A stretch of 34,739 bases of DNA from Gemmatimonadota bacterium (GCA_009840215.1 VXOC01000340.1:1-34739); one strand, 5' to 3'. Shown: positions 1 through 7,962, counted from the stretch's first letter. The notes: generated from the sequence alone by a model not told the origin. A program made the numbers and translations.

Positions 1-594
1 GGGCGGGGGGCGGAGCGCCTCGTCGGCCTCACTCTGGGGACCGGGATCGGGGGTGGAATCGTGATCGGCGGCGAGATCTACCACGGCGCCTCCGACGCGG
101 CCGGAGAAATCGGGCACGTGTCGGTCGACTACGACGGACGGCTCTGCGCGTGCGGTTCGAGGGGGTGCGTGGAGGCGTACGCGTCGGGGCCGGGAATCGC
201 GGCGCGGGCGGTCGAAGGGCTGGCCGAGGGGGCTGACTCCGCACTCACCGCGGCCGCAGCGAACGGCAGCGGCCGAATCACCGCCAGACTGGTTTGCGAG
301 GCGGCGGCCACGGGGGACGCGTACGCCTCGCGGATCCTGACCGAAACGGCCCGCATCCTTGCGGTTGCGGTAGCCAACCTCATCAACCTTCTCAACCCCG
401 ACGTCATCGTGGTGGCGGGGGGTGTGACAGCCGCGGGGAACCACCTCTTCGGACCCCTCCGCGAGGAAGTGCGCCGCCGGGCCTTCCCCTCGGCCGTTGC
501 CGCATGCCGCATCGTCCCCGCCCAACTCCCCGACGCGGCGGGGATGGTCGGCGCGGCGGGGGTCTTCAAGCGCGCCGCGTACGGTGGTCCGTGA
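1..594 (+). CDS. ROK-family sugar kinase, C-terminal part (5' end outside window)
   Basis: The frame is open from base 1, so the N-terminus with the ATP-binding DxGxT motif lies outside the window. What remains is typical ROK: a GTGIGGG glycine turn, then AGEIGH with the substrate-binding Glu/His, then the zinc site CACGSRGCVE, where His of GEIGH and three Cys normally bind Zn. A long helical stretch and NPDVIVVAGGV follow, which is the second ROK phosphate-binding region. Members phosphorylate glucose, fructose or N-acetylated hexosamines, or act as sugar-sensing repressors. The missing N-terminus prevents telling kinase from repressor, although a glucokinase-like enzyme is most likely. The next kinase gene starts inside its last codons (11-base overlap), so the two are probably co-transcribed. 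Confidence 0.9.
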   Translation, partial: GRGAERLVGLTLGTGIGGGIVIGGEIYHGASDAAGEIGHVSVDYDGRLCACGSRGCVEAYASGPGIAARAVEGLAEGADSALTAAAANGSGRITARLVCEAAATGDAYASRILTETARILAVAVANLINLLNPDVIVVAGGVTAAGNHLFGPLREEVRRRAFPSAVAACRIVPAQLPDAAGMVGAAGVFKRAAYGGP

Positions 595-1543
595 CCCCGG
601 GCCCGGGCGCCTCGGCGTGCTGGGTACCCTTGTGCGGGACACCATTCACCACAGCGGCGCACCTGCTCCGGTCAGGGCATGGGGCGGGATCGCCTACGCC
701 CTGGCCGCCCTGGACGCGGTCCTCCCGCCGGGCTGGACGCTGGTGCCGGTCGTCAAGGTCGGTGGCGACCAGTACGATGAGGGTGTCGCCTACCTGAACT
801 CATTCTCCAGGGTCGGCGATTCCTCCCTCGTACGGCGGGTGCCTGAAGCCAACAACCGGGTCGAACTGGTGTATTCCAACCCCTCCGACCGCACCGAAAC
901 CCTCACCGGAGGCGTGCCCGGCTGGTCCGCCGCCGAACTCGGGGAGGTGCTGCCGGCCCTCGATGCCCTCTACGTCAACTTCATCGCCGGCTGGGAGCTG
1001 GACCTCGGCGGGGCGCGCCGCGTGCGGAAGGAATTCAGCGGTCCCACCTACGCGGACCTGCACTCCCTCTTCATGGGTGTCGACGCCGGCGGGCGCCGGT
1101 GCCCACACCCCGTCGACGACGCCGAGCACTGGGCCCGGTGCTTCGACACCGTGCAGATGAACCGCGACGAGTTCGCGCTCTTCGCGGGGGACGCCGGGGA
1201 GCCGTGGGCGGCCGCGTTGTGGGCTCTGGCGGGCCGGGCGGGAACGATCATCGTGACTCATGGCGCCAACGGGGTGGAGCTGATGACCTCAACCGGTGCG
1301 TCCGGACCGCCCGCTCGCCATCGTCTTCCGGTCCCGGACGGCCCCGCCCCCGGCGACCCCACCGGTTGCGGCGACATCTGGGGCGCCACCTACTTTGCCC
1401 AAAGGCTCGGCGGGCACGACCTTGTCGTCGCCGCCACGAACGCGAGCCGGATGGCGCGGAGCAAGCTCGGGACGAGCGGCGCGGAATCCTTTCGGGCCTC
1501 CCTCCGAATAGGCGAGCCCTCTCCTCCATCTCACACAATGTAA
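584..1543 (+). CDS. PfkB-family carbohydrate kinase
   Basis: This 319-residue ribokinase-fold protein probably phosphorylates a sugar or nucleoside. The N-terminus GRLGVLGTLVRDTIHH is the usual first strand of PfkB proteins. PVVKVGGD follows, then MNRDE near residue 191, and the C-terminal signature DPTGCGD at about residues 258-264 with the catalytic Asp last. The usual signature is D-T-G-A-G-D; the P and C variants here also occur in other PfkB enzymes. I chose the GTG at 584, which overlaps the end of the ROK gene by 11 bases, because the conserved fold begins just after it. Another GTG at 617 is possible. A longer frame upstream to 497 is only an overlap with the ROK gene. The substrate cannot be told from sequence; pairing with a ROK kinase suggests carbohydrate use. 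Confidence 0.85.
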   Translation: MVRDPGPGRLGVLGTLVRDTIHHSGAPAPVRAWGGIAYALAALDAVLPPGWTLVPVVKVGGDQYDEGVAYLNSFSRVGDSSLVRRVPEANNRVELVYSNPSDRTETLTGGVPGWSAAELGEVLPALDALYVNFIAGWELDLGGARRVRKEFSGPTYADLHSLFMGVDAGGRRCPHPVDDAEHWARCFDTVQMNRDEFALFAGDAGEPWAAALWALAGRAGTIIVTHGANGVELMTSTGASGPPARHRLPVPDGPAPGDPTGCGDIWGATYFAQRLGGHDLVVAATNASRMARSKLGTSGAESFRASLRIGEPSPPSHTM

Positions 1544-1583
1544 AGAAAACATTACATTATGTCATGTATGATATACATCATGT
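1537..1583. promoter_or_regulatory. Operator-like array of seven ACAT/ATGT tetramers
   Basis: The spacer before the STAS/ATPase gene is strikingly AT-rich in a GC-rich genome. ATGT or ACAT tetramers start at 1538, 1549, 1554, 1559, 1564, 1575 and 1580, a spacing of 11, 5, 5, 5, 11 and 5 bases. Two perfect inverted repeats are built from them: AATGTAA (1537-1543) with TTACATT (1552-1558), and ATGTAT (1564-1569) with ATACAT (1573-1578). The first overlaps the stop codon of the PfkB gene. A TATGAT at 1567-1572 could be a -10 element, but no good -35 is visible. It looks like a multi-dimer binding site; the regulator is unknown. Confidence 0.55.
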
Positions 1584-1607
1584 GCAGGCCATGCAGGGGC
1601 TCCTGAC

Positions 1608-2495
1608 ATGCGGGTGATCGAGGTGCCTGCTTCGCTCGACTATCGGAACATCGACATCCTGCATGCCCGTGCCGGGGCCGGAGAGACGGACCCCGTACTC
1701 TTCGACGCACGTCGCCTGCGCTGGATCGACCCCAACGGCATGCTTGCGCTGCTTGGCGCGGGGAGGGTGGCGGGGCGGGGTGGAGCACGGCCGCGCATCT
1801 CGCTGCCGACCAGCGCGAAGGTCGCCGGCTACCTCGACCGGATGGGCTTCTCCCGCGCCGTGGCCGGAATCTTCCACTCGGCACCGCCCCGCGTCCGGCG
1901 GCGCTCCGTCCGCGCCTCCGATGTCCTCCTCGAGATCACGCCGATCACGACCAACTCCGATGTCCACGACGTGGTCGACACGGTGCAGTCGCGGGCGGGC
2001 GCCATTCTGTCCAACACGCTGCGCTATCCACCGGCCGCGGTGGTCCAGTTCTCGGTCATCCTCTCCGAGGTCTGCCAGAACATCGTCGAGCACGCGGACG
2101 GGCCCGGATGGGTCGCCGCCCAGTCCTACAACTGGACCCGCAGGCTCGGGCGGCATGTGGCGGTGATCGCCGTTTCGGATCTGGGGCGCGGGTTCCGCGC
2201 CTCGCTCGCGGATGAGCACTCGGAACGTTTCGGAGACCGCTGGGGCGACGCGACCGCCCTCGAGGCCGCCTTCCTCCTCGGACTCACGCGGTTCCCCGAC
2301 ATCGGGCGGGGGCAGGGGATCCAGCAGATCCGCAAGCAGGTCGCCCGCTGGAACGGCCTGTTGTCCATACGGAGCGGGACCGCGCGCATCGCGGACACGC
2401 CGCCCTGGAGCCAGGGTCCCCCTCTGCAGGAGGGATTGCGGCACTTCCCGGGTGCGCAGATCAACATCATCCTCCCCGAGAACTCCGGTGACTGA
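1608..2495 (+). CDS. STAS - histidine-kinase-type ATPase fusion (anti-sigma/switch kinase-like)
   Basis: This 295-residue cytoplasmic signalling protein has two domains. Residues about 1-90 look like a STAS domain, but the position of the phosphorylatable Ser of SpoIIAA-type antagonists reads IDPNG (around residues 40-44), so it is probably not a phosphate acceptor. Residues about 115-290 form a GHKL ATPase: N box SEVCQNIVEHA (153-163), G1 box DLGRGF (191-196) and G2 box GRGQGI (233-238). ATPases of this class (RsbW, RsbT and relatives) phosphorylate partner STAS proteins in partner switching. The ATG at 1608 has AGGGG 8 bases upstream. The next gene, a STAS protein, overlaps its stop by 8 bases. 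No sigma factor lies nearby, so the output is unknown. Confidence 0.8.
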   Translation: MRVIEVPASLDYRNIDILHARAGAGETDPVLFDARRLRWIDPNGMLALLGAGRVAGRGGARPRISLPTSAKVAGYLDRMGFSRAVAGIFHSAPPRVRRRSVRASDVLLEITPITTNSDVHDVVDTVQSRAGAILSNTLRYPPAAVVQFSVILSEVCQNIVEHADGPGWVAAQSYNWTRRLGRHVAVIAVSDLGRGFRASLADEHSERFGDRWGDATALEAAFLLGLTRFPDIGRGQGIQQIRKQVARWNGLLSIRSGTARIADTPPWSQGPPLQEGLRHFPGAQINIILPENSGD

Positions 2496-3087
2496 TCCCC
2501 GGCACCCACCCGGCCGAAACGGGTTCGCCATCGACGTGGGCGCGCTCATGAGAGGCCGCCTTTCTGTCCCCAATGTCAACCTGGTCACGCGTCCGACGGG
2601 CAGAGTGGTGCGACAGGCGATCGAAGGCGAGCTGGCCCGGGCCGGGAGCCGGGTGCCGGTATCGGTGATCGACCTCACGGGGGTCCGCGTGCTGGATTTC
2701 AGCTGCGCGGACGAAGTCGTTGCCAAGCTCCTGCTTCGATACCTCCCGCCCGAACGCCCCGGCGATATCTTTTTCCTCCTTCGCGCCGTCGAAGAGGTGC
2801 ACGGTCACGCGGTGGGCGAGGTTCTCGCCCGACGCGGTCTGGCCACCGTGTGCGATTTCGGAGATGGTGAATTCAGGCTGCTGGGGCCGGCGACGGCGGA
2901 GGAGCGTGCCGCGTGGTCGGTCCTGGAACGGAGTGAGCGGATAGGAGCCGGATCGTCGGAATCGCTGCTGGGTGCCGGTGGCGAAGCGCTGCTGCAACGC
3001 CTGTGCGAACGGAGGCTCGCCTATCGCCACCGGGGAGGAAGCGCGTCGGCGCTGAGCGCTCTCGCCCGTCTCCCGTCCCCGCGCTGA
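2488..3087 (+). CDS. STAS-like protein (DUF4325-type), partner of the upstream ATPase
   Basis: A 199-residue protein. Residues about 35-130 resemble the STAS-like fold, with the core IDLTGVRVLDFSCADEVVAKLL. Ser72 in DFSCADE sits where anti-sigma antagonists are phosphorylated, and the ADE motif is typical of DUF4325 proteins that sit beside ATPases. The remaining 70 or so residues are an uncharacterised charged tail. I chose the GTG at 2488, whose GTGACTGA overlaps the stop of the ATPase gene; this implies translational coupling and joint function. The frame is open further upstream, but that part lies inside the ATPase gene. A partner-switch substrate of the ATPase is the likeliest role, inferred from context. 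Confidence 0.7.
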   Translation: MTDPRHPPGRNGFAIDVGALMRGRLSVPNVNLVTRPTGRVVRQAIEGELARAGSRVPVSVIDLTGVRVLDFSCADEVVAKLLLRYLPPERPGDIFFLLRAVEEVHGHAVGEVLARRGLATVCDFGDGEFRLLGPATAEERAAWSVLERSERIGAGSSESLLGAGGEALLQRLCERRLAYRHRGGSASALSALARLPSPR

Positions 3088-3118
3088 CGCAACCTGAACC
3101 GTACCACCATGGAGAAAC

Positions 3119-4318
3119 ATGATGAACACTGACCCGAGCGTGAACGGAAACCGCGGACTTGCCACCCGCGCGGTCCACACCGGACAGCCCCGGGCGCGGC
3201 CGGGCGCCCCGGTTGTGGCCCCCATCGTGCGAAGCTCCACCTTCCACTGGTCCGGCCCCGGCGACGGCATCGACCTGCTCTACAGCCGATACGGCAACAA
3301 CCCGAACCAGCGCTCCGTCGCGGCCAAGATCGCCGCGCTGGAGGGCACCGAGGACGCGCTGGCGCTGGCCAGCGGCATGGCCGCGATCTCGATGACCCTG
3401 CTCGCGGCCACCCGCACCGGCGACCACATCGTCGCCAGCCGCCACCTCTACGGCGCCACCCACGCGCTTCTCGCGCACGAGCTCCCCCGGCGCGGCGTCA
3501 CCACGACCTTCGTCGACCCCGGCGACCCCGCCGCCTGGCGCGCCGCAACCACCCCCGCCACCCGCGTCGTCCTCATCGAGCTCCCCACCAATCCCACCCT
3601 GCGCGTCTTCGACATCGGCCCCGCCCGCGACGCGGCGCGCGCGGCCAACGCCATCCTCGCTGCCGACATGACCTTCGCCACCCCGGTGAACCTCCGCGCC
3701 GCCGAACACGGTGTCGATGCGATCCTGCACTCGGCCACCAAGTACCTGGGCGGCCACTCCGATCTCATCGCCGGTGCGGTCGCGGGGAGCGCCGAACTCA
3801 TCCACGGCGTCACGAAGATGATGAAGCTCTACGGTGGGTCCATCGATCCGCAGGCCGCGTGGCTGCTCGAACGCGGCATGCGCACCCTCCCGGCCAGGAT
3901 GGAGCGGCACAACCGCACGGCGCTGGCCCTGGCGCAGTGGTTCACCGGGGTGGAAGGCGTCACCCAAGTGATCCATCCGGGTCTCCCGAGCCACCCCGAC
4001 CATGAGTGCGCCACCCGCATGCTCGACGGCTACGGCGGCATGCTTTCCATCGTACTCGACGGCGGTGGCGAGGCTGCCGACGCCTTCTGCGCCAACCTCG
4101 CCCTGGCGGCCGCGGCCCCCTCCCTCGGCGGCGTCGAAACCCTGGTCTCCCAGCCCCGTCACACCTCGCACGTGGACCTGTCGCCCGCCGAGCGGGAGGC
4201 GCTCGGGATCCCGGACGGCTTCGTGCGCATCTCGGTCGGACTCGAGGATCTGGAGGACCTCAAGGCGGACTTCGCGCAGGCGGTCGGCGCGGCTTCGGGC
4301 GCCCTCGTCCGGGGCTGA
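3119..4318 (+). CDS. Cys/Met-metabolism PLP-dependent enzyme (cystathionine gamma-synthase / gamma-lyase family)
   Basis: A 399-residue fold-type I PLP enzyme of the trans-sulfuration family. YSRYGNNPNQ (about 55-64) gives the phosphate-binding Tyr/Arg of the neighbouring subunit, ASGMAA (84-89) the cofactor phosphate loop, ADMTFATP (182-189) the Asp that pairs with the pyridine nitrogen, and SATKYLGGHSD the Schiff-base lysine, K208. The usual DNTFATP has Met in place of Asn here. The family includes cystathionine gamma-synthase, cystathionine lyases, methionine gamma-lyase and O-acetylhomoserine sulfhydrylase, which I cannot separate by eye. GGAG at 3111-3114 suits the second ATG (3122, 7-base spacing) slightly better than 3119. 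It stands alone after the STAS gene and converges on pruA. Confidence 0.88.
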   Translation: MMNTDPSVNGNRGLATRAVHTGQPRARPGAPVVAPIVRSSTFHWSGPGDGIDLLYSRYGNNPNQRSVAAKIAALEGTEDALALASGMAAISMTLLAATRTGDHIVASRHLYGATHALLAHELPRRGVTTTFVDPGDPAAWRAATTPATRVVLIELPTNPTLRVFDIGPARDAARAANAILAADMTFATPVNLRAAEHGVDAILHSATKYLGGHSDLIAGAVAGSAELIHGVTKMMKLYGGSIDPQAAWLLERGMRTLPARMERHNRTALALAQWFTGVEGVTQVIHPGLPSHPDHECATRMLDGYGGMLSIVLDGGGEAADAFCANLALAAAAPSLGGVETLVSQPRHTSHVDLSPAEREALGIPDGFVRISVGLEDLEDLKADFAQAVGAASGALVRG

Positions 4319-4336
4319 TCGCGCTTCGGTCCAAAT

Positions 4337-4385
4337 CTGGCCAGAAAATCAGGCTAGCCAGAAAAGCTGGCCAGAATCGGCCAGA
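4337..4385. repeat. Four clustered GGCCAGA repeats between convergent genes
   Basis: Four copies of (T)GGCCAGA(A), one with A for the first G, start at about 4338, 4355, 4368 and 4378 in the 87-base gap between the PLP enzyme and pruA. Two of them lie within CTGGCCAG, which is self-complementary, so the copies can pair with each other as 8-bp stems. A bidirectional transcription terminator is plausible given the convergent genes, but there is no clear T-tract. Confidence 0.4.
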
Positions 4386-4405
4386 CACCGCGTCTCGCGC
4401 TACGT

Positions 4406-6034
4406 CTACTCCTCCCCCATGAACGGATATTCGACGCTCGTGGGCGGAACCAGGTTCTCCTTGATCGTCCGGGGCGACAGCCACCGCATGATGTTGTACG
4501 CGGAGCCCGCCTTGTCGTTCGTCCCCGAGGCGCGGCCGCCCCCGAAGGGCTGCTGTCCGACCACCGCGCCCGTGGGCTTGTCGTTGATGTAGAAGTTGCC
4601 CGCCGCGTTGCGCAGCCTCTCCAGCGCCTCGCGCACGCCGCGCCTCTCCTGCGAGAACACCGCCCCCGTCAGCGCGTACGGCGACGTCGAATCCACGATG
4701 TCCAGCGTCTCCGACCACGCGTTGTCGGGGTAGACGTGGATCGACATGACCGGGCCGAAGATCTCGTCGCACATCGTCTCGTGGTCGGGCGTCCTCGCCA
4801 GTACGAGGGTGGGACGGATGAAGAACCCGTCGCTGTCCGAATACTCGCCCCCTGCGATCACCTCGGCATCGGGGCTGGCCTTGGCCCGGTCGATGTAGCC
4901 CGTGATCGAGTCGAAGCCCCACCGGTCGATGACCGCGTTGACGAAGTTGCGGAAATCGGCCGGGTCCCCCATGGCCAGCGCATCGGTCTCGGCCGCCAGG
5001 TCGTCGCCGATCTCCCGCCAGAGCGAAGCGGGGACATAGGCGCGCGACGCCGCCGAGCACTTCTGTCCCTGGTACTCGAAGGAACCCCGCACGATCGCGG
5101 TGCGGAGCGCCGCCGGGTCGGCGCTCGGGTGCGCCACGATGAAGTCCTTCCCCCCGGTCTCGCCCACCAGCCGCGGGTACGACCGGTAGCGGCCGATGTT
5201 CCTGCCCACCGTCGTCCACAGGGATTGGAACACCGCCGTCGACCCCGTGAAGTGCAGCCCCGCGAAGTCGGCGTGATCGGTGGCCGCCGCGCTGATCTCG
5301 ACCGGATCGCCCGGCACGAAGTTGATCACGCCCGGGGGCAGGCCCGCCTCCTCGAGCAGCTTGTAGGTGTAGTAGCCCGACAGGACCGCGGTCTTGGATG
5401 GCTTCCACAGCACGCCGCACCCCACCATTGCCGGCGTACCGGCCAGGTTGGCCCCGATCGCGGTGAAGTTGAAGGGGCTGACCGCATAGACGAAGCCTTC
5501 CAGCGGCCGGTACTCGATGCGGTTCCAGACGCCCTTCTCGGAGACAGGCTGGTGGTCGAAGATCTGCTCGGCGAAGTGCGCGCCGAAACGGAAGAAGTCG
5601 ATGATCTCGCAGGCGGAGTCGATCTCGGCCTGAAAGGCGTTCTTGCTCTGCCCGAGCATGGTGGCCGCGTTCAGCGTCGAGCGCCACGTGGTGGAGAGGA
5701 GTTCGGCCGCCTTGAGGAAGACCGCCGCGCGGTCCTCCCAGGGCCACGATGCCCACTCCCGGCGAGCCTCCACCGTATTCGCGATCGCCCGCCTGGCCTC
5801 CTCGGCGCCCCCCGCGTGCCAGACGCCCAGCTCCAGCCCGTGATCGTGCGGGGCGCGGATCGGGTGGGTGTTCCCGGTACGGATCTCCTCACCCCCGATG
5901 ATGATGGGGATGTCCGCGTCCTGTTCCGACATCGCGTGCAGGGTGGACTTGAGCTCGGCCCGTTCAGGAGTGCACGGAGCGTACGAGAGGACGGGCTCGT
6001 TGACGGCGGGGGGCATGCGAATGGTACCGGACAT
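4406..6034 (-). CDS. pruA: L-glutamate gamma-semialdehyde (1-pyrroline-5-carboxylate) dehydrogenase
   Basis: A 542-residue aldehyde dehydrogenase that oxidises glutamate semialdehyde to glutamate with NAD+, the second step of proline breakdown. The protein has the long stand-alone P5CDH form: SPFNFTAIGANL (186-197) and WKPSK (210-214) line the NAD site, Glu292 in GETGGKDF is the general base, and Cys326 in QGQKCSAASR is the catalytic nucleophile. EIFGPV and the C-terminal NFYINDKPTGAVVGQQPFGG are family signatures. A proline dehydrogenase partner is not in the window. The start at 6034 follows a purine-rich GAAAGAG. It is divergent from mrp across a 402-base gap. Confidence 0.96.
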   Translation of the reverse strand: MSGTIRMPPAVNEPVLSYAPCTPERAELKSTLHAMSEQDADIPIIIGGEEIRTGNTHPIRAPHDHGLELGVWHAGGAEEARRAIANTVEARREWASWPWEDRAAVFLKAAELLSTTWRSTLNAATMLGQSKNAFQAEIDSACEIIDFFRFGAHFAEQIFDHQPVSEKGVWNRIEYRPLEGFVYAVSPFNFTAIGANLAGTPAMVGCGVLWKPSKTAVLSGYYTYKLLEEAGLPPGVINFVPGDPVEISAAATDHADFAGLHFTGSTAVFQSLWTTVGRNIGRYRSYPRLVGETGGKDFIVAHPSADPAALRTAIVRGSFEYQGQKCSAASRAYVPASLWREIGDDLAAETDALAMGDPADFRNFVNAVIDRWGFDSITGYIDRAKASPDAEVIAGGEYSDSDGFFIRPTLVLARTPDHETMCDEIFGPVMSIHVYPDNAWSETLDIVDSTSPYALTGAVFSQERRGVREALERLRNAAGNFYINDKPTGAVVGQQPFGGGRASGTNDKAGSAYNIMRWLSPRTIKENLVPPTSVEYPFMGEE

Positions 6035-6436
6035 GGGCTCTTTCAGCGTTCCTGGGTTGGCGGGAGCGCCCGATCACACTCCGGCAGGGCGGTCACTCCG
6101 CCCCGGCTGCCGCCCAATCCGTGCAGCGCGGAAGCAAGGCACCGGTCAGGGTGTGGTTCGGGCGCGGGCTTCCGGGCGTCTGTCAGCCCGGAATCGAACG
6201 CAATCTCACGCGGCCGCCCGGGTTGCGCAACCGTGGGACTGGCCAGCCCTTGACGATCCCGCCCCGGCACTCGAACGGCGATGCTCGGGCGGCCTGGTCC
6301 ACCCGACTGCCAGAGGATGCCGGTGCGTCTGCGTCCTGCCATCCGGTCGCGCACGTCCTCTGCCGTTGACCTCGCAAAAGGCGCCACGGTACCTTCCGTG
6401 CCCGAGGTGCCCATCGACGAATCCCGGAGATTGCGA
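6035..6436. other. Intergenic region between divergent pruA and mrp
   Basis: About 400 bases without a convincing gene; short open frames here have no recognisable protein. It contains a perfect 12-bp palindrome GGTTGCGCAACC at 6221-6232 and a plausible mrp promoter near 6366-6395. I see no riboswitch or RNA gene. Confidence 0.6.
6366..6395 (+). promoter_or_regulatory. Possible sigma70-type promoter of mrp
   Basis: TTGACC (6366-6371, five of six consensus bases) is followed after 18 bases by TACCTT (6390-6395). This would start transcription about 35 bases before the mrp ATG. The -10 match is weak, as is common in GC-rich genomes. Confidence 0.4.
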
Positions 6437-7645
6437 ATGAGCGAAAACGGACTTTCGGACGCGGTGACGCGCGCGCTGGGCCGTGTGGTGAATCCCGTGA
6501 CGGGCCGGGATGTCATCGCAAGCGGCCAGGTCGCTGGCGTGACCGTCGACGACGGGGGCAAGGCCCGTTTCGCGTTCTCGCTCCGGCGCGGAGATCCCGG
6601 GACGCTGGTGCGGCAGGCGCGCGCTGCCGCCGAGGCGGTGGAAGGGATCAGCGCCGTGAAGGTGGACGTGCGTCTTCCGCAGAGTCCCGCGGGTGCGGAG
6701 CAGGGGAGCGATGTGGCTGGAGGCACGACCGGGGCGCCGCCACGCCCGGCGGGCGGTGGCTCGAGAGCGGCCGGCCCCGCGCGCAGACCCCTTGCCGCCG
6801 AACCACCGAAACGCGGACTGCAGCCCGGATCCGTGCCCGCACCAACCCCCAGCCCAGGCGTACTGGCCGGGGTCGACCGCATCGTCGCGATCAGTTCGGG
6901 CAAGGGTGGAGTCGGCAAGTCGATGGTGGCGACCAACCTGGCCGCCCACGCGGCGTCCCGCGGCCTGACGGTGGGACTGATGGACGCCGACATCTACGGC
7001 CCCAACATCCCCGTCATGTTCGGCGAGGAGCGGCGCCCGGCGGTGACCGGGGCGAAGGGTTCCGAGAAGATCGTGCCGCTCGAGGCGCACGGCGTCCGCC
7101 TCATGAGTCTCGGCTTCCTCCTCGAGCGCGAACAGCCCGCCATCATGCGGGGACCCCTCATCGCGGGGGTTCTCAAGCAGTTCGTGGAACAGGTGTCGTG
7201 GGGCCGGCTCGATCTGATGATCGTCGACATGCCCCCCGGCACGGGCGACGCGCAGCTATCGCTGGTTCAGACCGTCGATCTGGACGGTGCCCTGATGGTG
7301 ACGACGCCCCAGAAGGTCGCGACCGGCGACGTGCGGCGGGGCGTGAAGATGTTCGAACGGGTCAACACACGGGTCATGGGTATCGTCGAGAACATGAGCG
7401 GCTTCCGGATCCCCGGCACTGGAGAGGTTCTCGACCTCTTCGGGCGCGGCGGCGGAGAGGAGCTGGCCCGCGAGTTGTCGGTGCCCTTCCTCGGCAGGGT
7501 TCCGCTCGACATGGCGGTTCGCGAGGCGGGCGACGAGGGGCGGCCCACGGTGCTGTCGGCACCCCGGTCGGATGCGGGATCGGCACTGGTCCGAATCGGC
7601 GACGAAATGCTGGCTGCCCTGGAGGCGCTGCCGCCGCGGCGATAG
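6437..7645 (+). CDS. mrp: Mrp/ApbC (NBP35-type) iron-sulfur cluster carrier ATPase
   Basis: A 402-residue protein. Residues about 1-85 are a MIP18 (DUF59) domain. A Pro/Gly-rich linker follows (about 90-145), then the SIMIBI-class ATPase with deviant Walker A GKGGVGKS (155-162), DADIYGPN switch I region and DMPPGTGD (264-271). Family members bind and transfer Fe-S clusters in the cytoplasm. The usual C-terminal CPxC cluster ligands after ENMSxF are missing: the segment reads ENMSGFRIPGTGEV (325-329 IPGTG). Cluster binding by this protein is therefore open. I chose ATG 6437, which has GGAG 7 bases upstream and starts directly at the MIP18 domain; the in-frame extension to 6281 has no family support. 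Confidence 0.9.
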   Translation: MSENGLSDAVTRALGRVVNPVTGRDVIASGQVAGVTVDDGGKARFAFSLRRGDPGTLVRQARAAAEAVEGISAVKVDVRLPQSPAGAEQGSDVAGGTTGAPPRPAGGGSRAAGPARRPLAAEPPKRGLQPGSVPAPTPSPGVLAGVDRIVAISSGKGGVGKSMVATNLAAHAASRGLTVGLMDADIYGPNIPVMFGEERRPAVTGAKGSEKIVPLEAHGVRLMSLGFLLEREQPAIMRGPLIAGVLKQFVEQVSWGRLDLMIVDMPPGTGDAQLSLVQTVDLDGALMVTTPQKVATGDVRRGVKMFERVNTRVMGIVENMSGFRIPGTGEVLDLFGRGGGEELARELSVPFLGRVPLDMAVREAGDEGRPTVLSAPRSDAGSALVRIGDEMLAALEALPPRR

Positions 7646-7722
7646 GAAGACCGCTGTCCCGCGCTCCGATGTCCCGTCAGGTCAGGGCGCCGAATGCGGG
7701 GAGCCCTCAGTTGGCTGCTACG

Positions 7723-7962
7723 CTATTCGCGCTCCAGCCAGCGGCGATCCTTGGCGGAAAGGAAACCCCGGTTGTTCCGCGCCCACGCCCACAGCTTCAG
7801 GGCCGCCCATCCCAGGAACATCACGGGAGCGACCTTGAACAGCAGGAAAGTCGCGATGGTCATGGTGAGCCCGAGCAGAGAACCCACCACCGAGAGCACG
7901 ATCCATACCACGACGATGCTCACTATGCCCACCGCAAGGAACGTCAACAGGGTTCCGATCAT
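7723..7962 (-). CDS. Small membrane protein of unknown function
   Basis: A 79-residue protein. Residues about 1-60 form one long or two short hydrophobic helices (LLTFLAVGIVSIVVVWIVLSVV, then MTIATFLLFKVAPVMFLGWAALKL). A basic tail with WARNNRGF follows and ends RRWLERE. I do not recognise the family. The start at 7962 is set by GGGAGGT 5 bases upstream; longer in-frame starts lack this. Its upstream region carries the AT-rich TATTATATA and, just beyond, the GTCCGTGGAC repeat at 8061-8070, so it may have its own regulated promoter rather than being read from the minus-strand operon upstream. Confidence 0.7.
   Translation of the reverse strand: MIGTLLTFLAVGIVSIVVVWIVLSVVGSLLGLTMTIATFLLFKVAPVMFLGWAALKLWAWARNNRGFLSAKDRRWLERE

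Noticed and set aside
4736-6253. Long open frame of about 505 codons on the plus strand
   Set aside because: It lies opposite pruA, whose protein is fully recognisable, and has no domain.
6185-6270. A T-arm-like GGAATCGAACG suggesting a minus-strand tRNA
   Set aside because: No matching T stem, acceptor stem or anticodon arm can be built around it.
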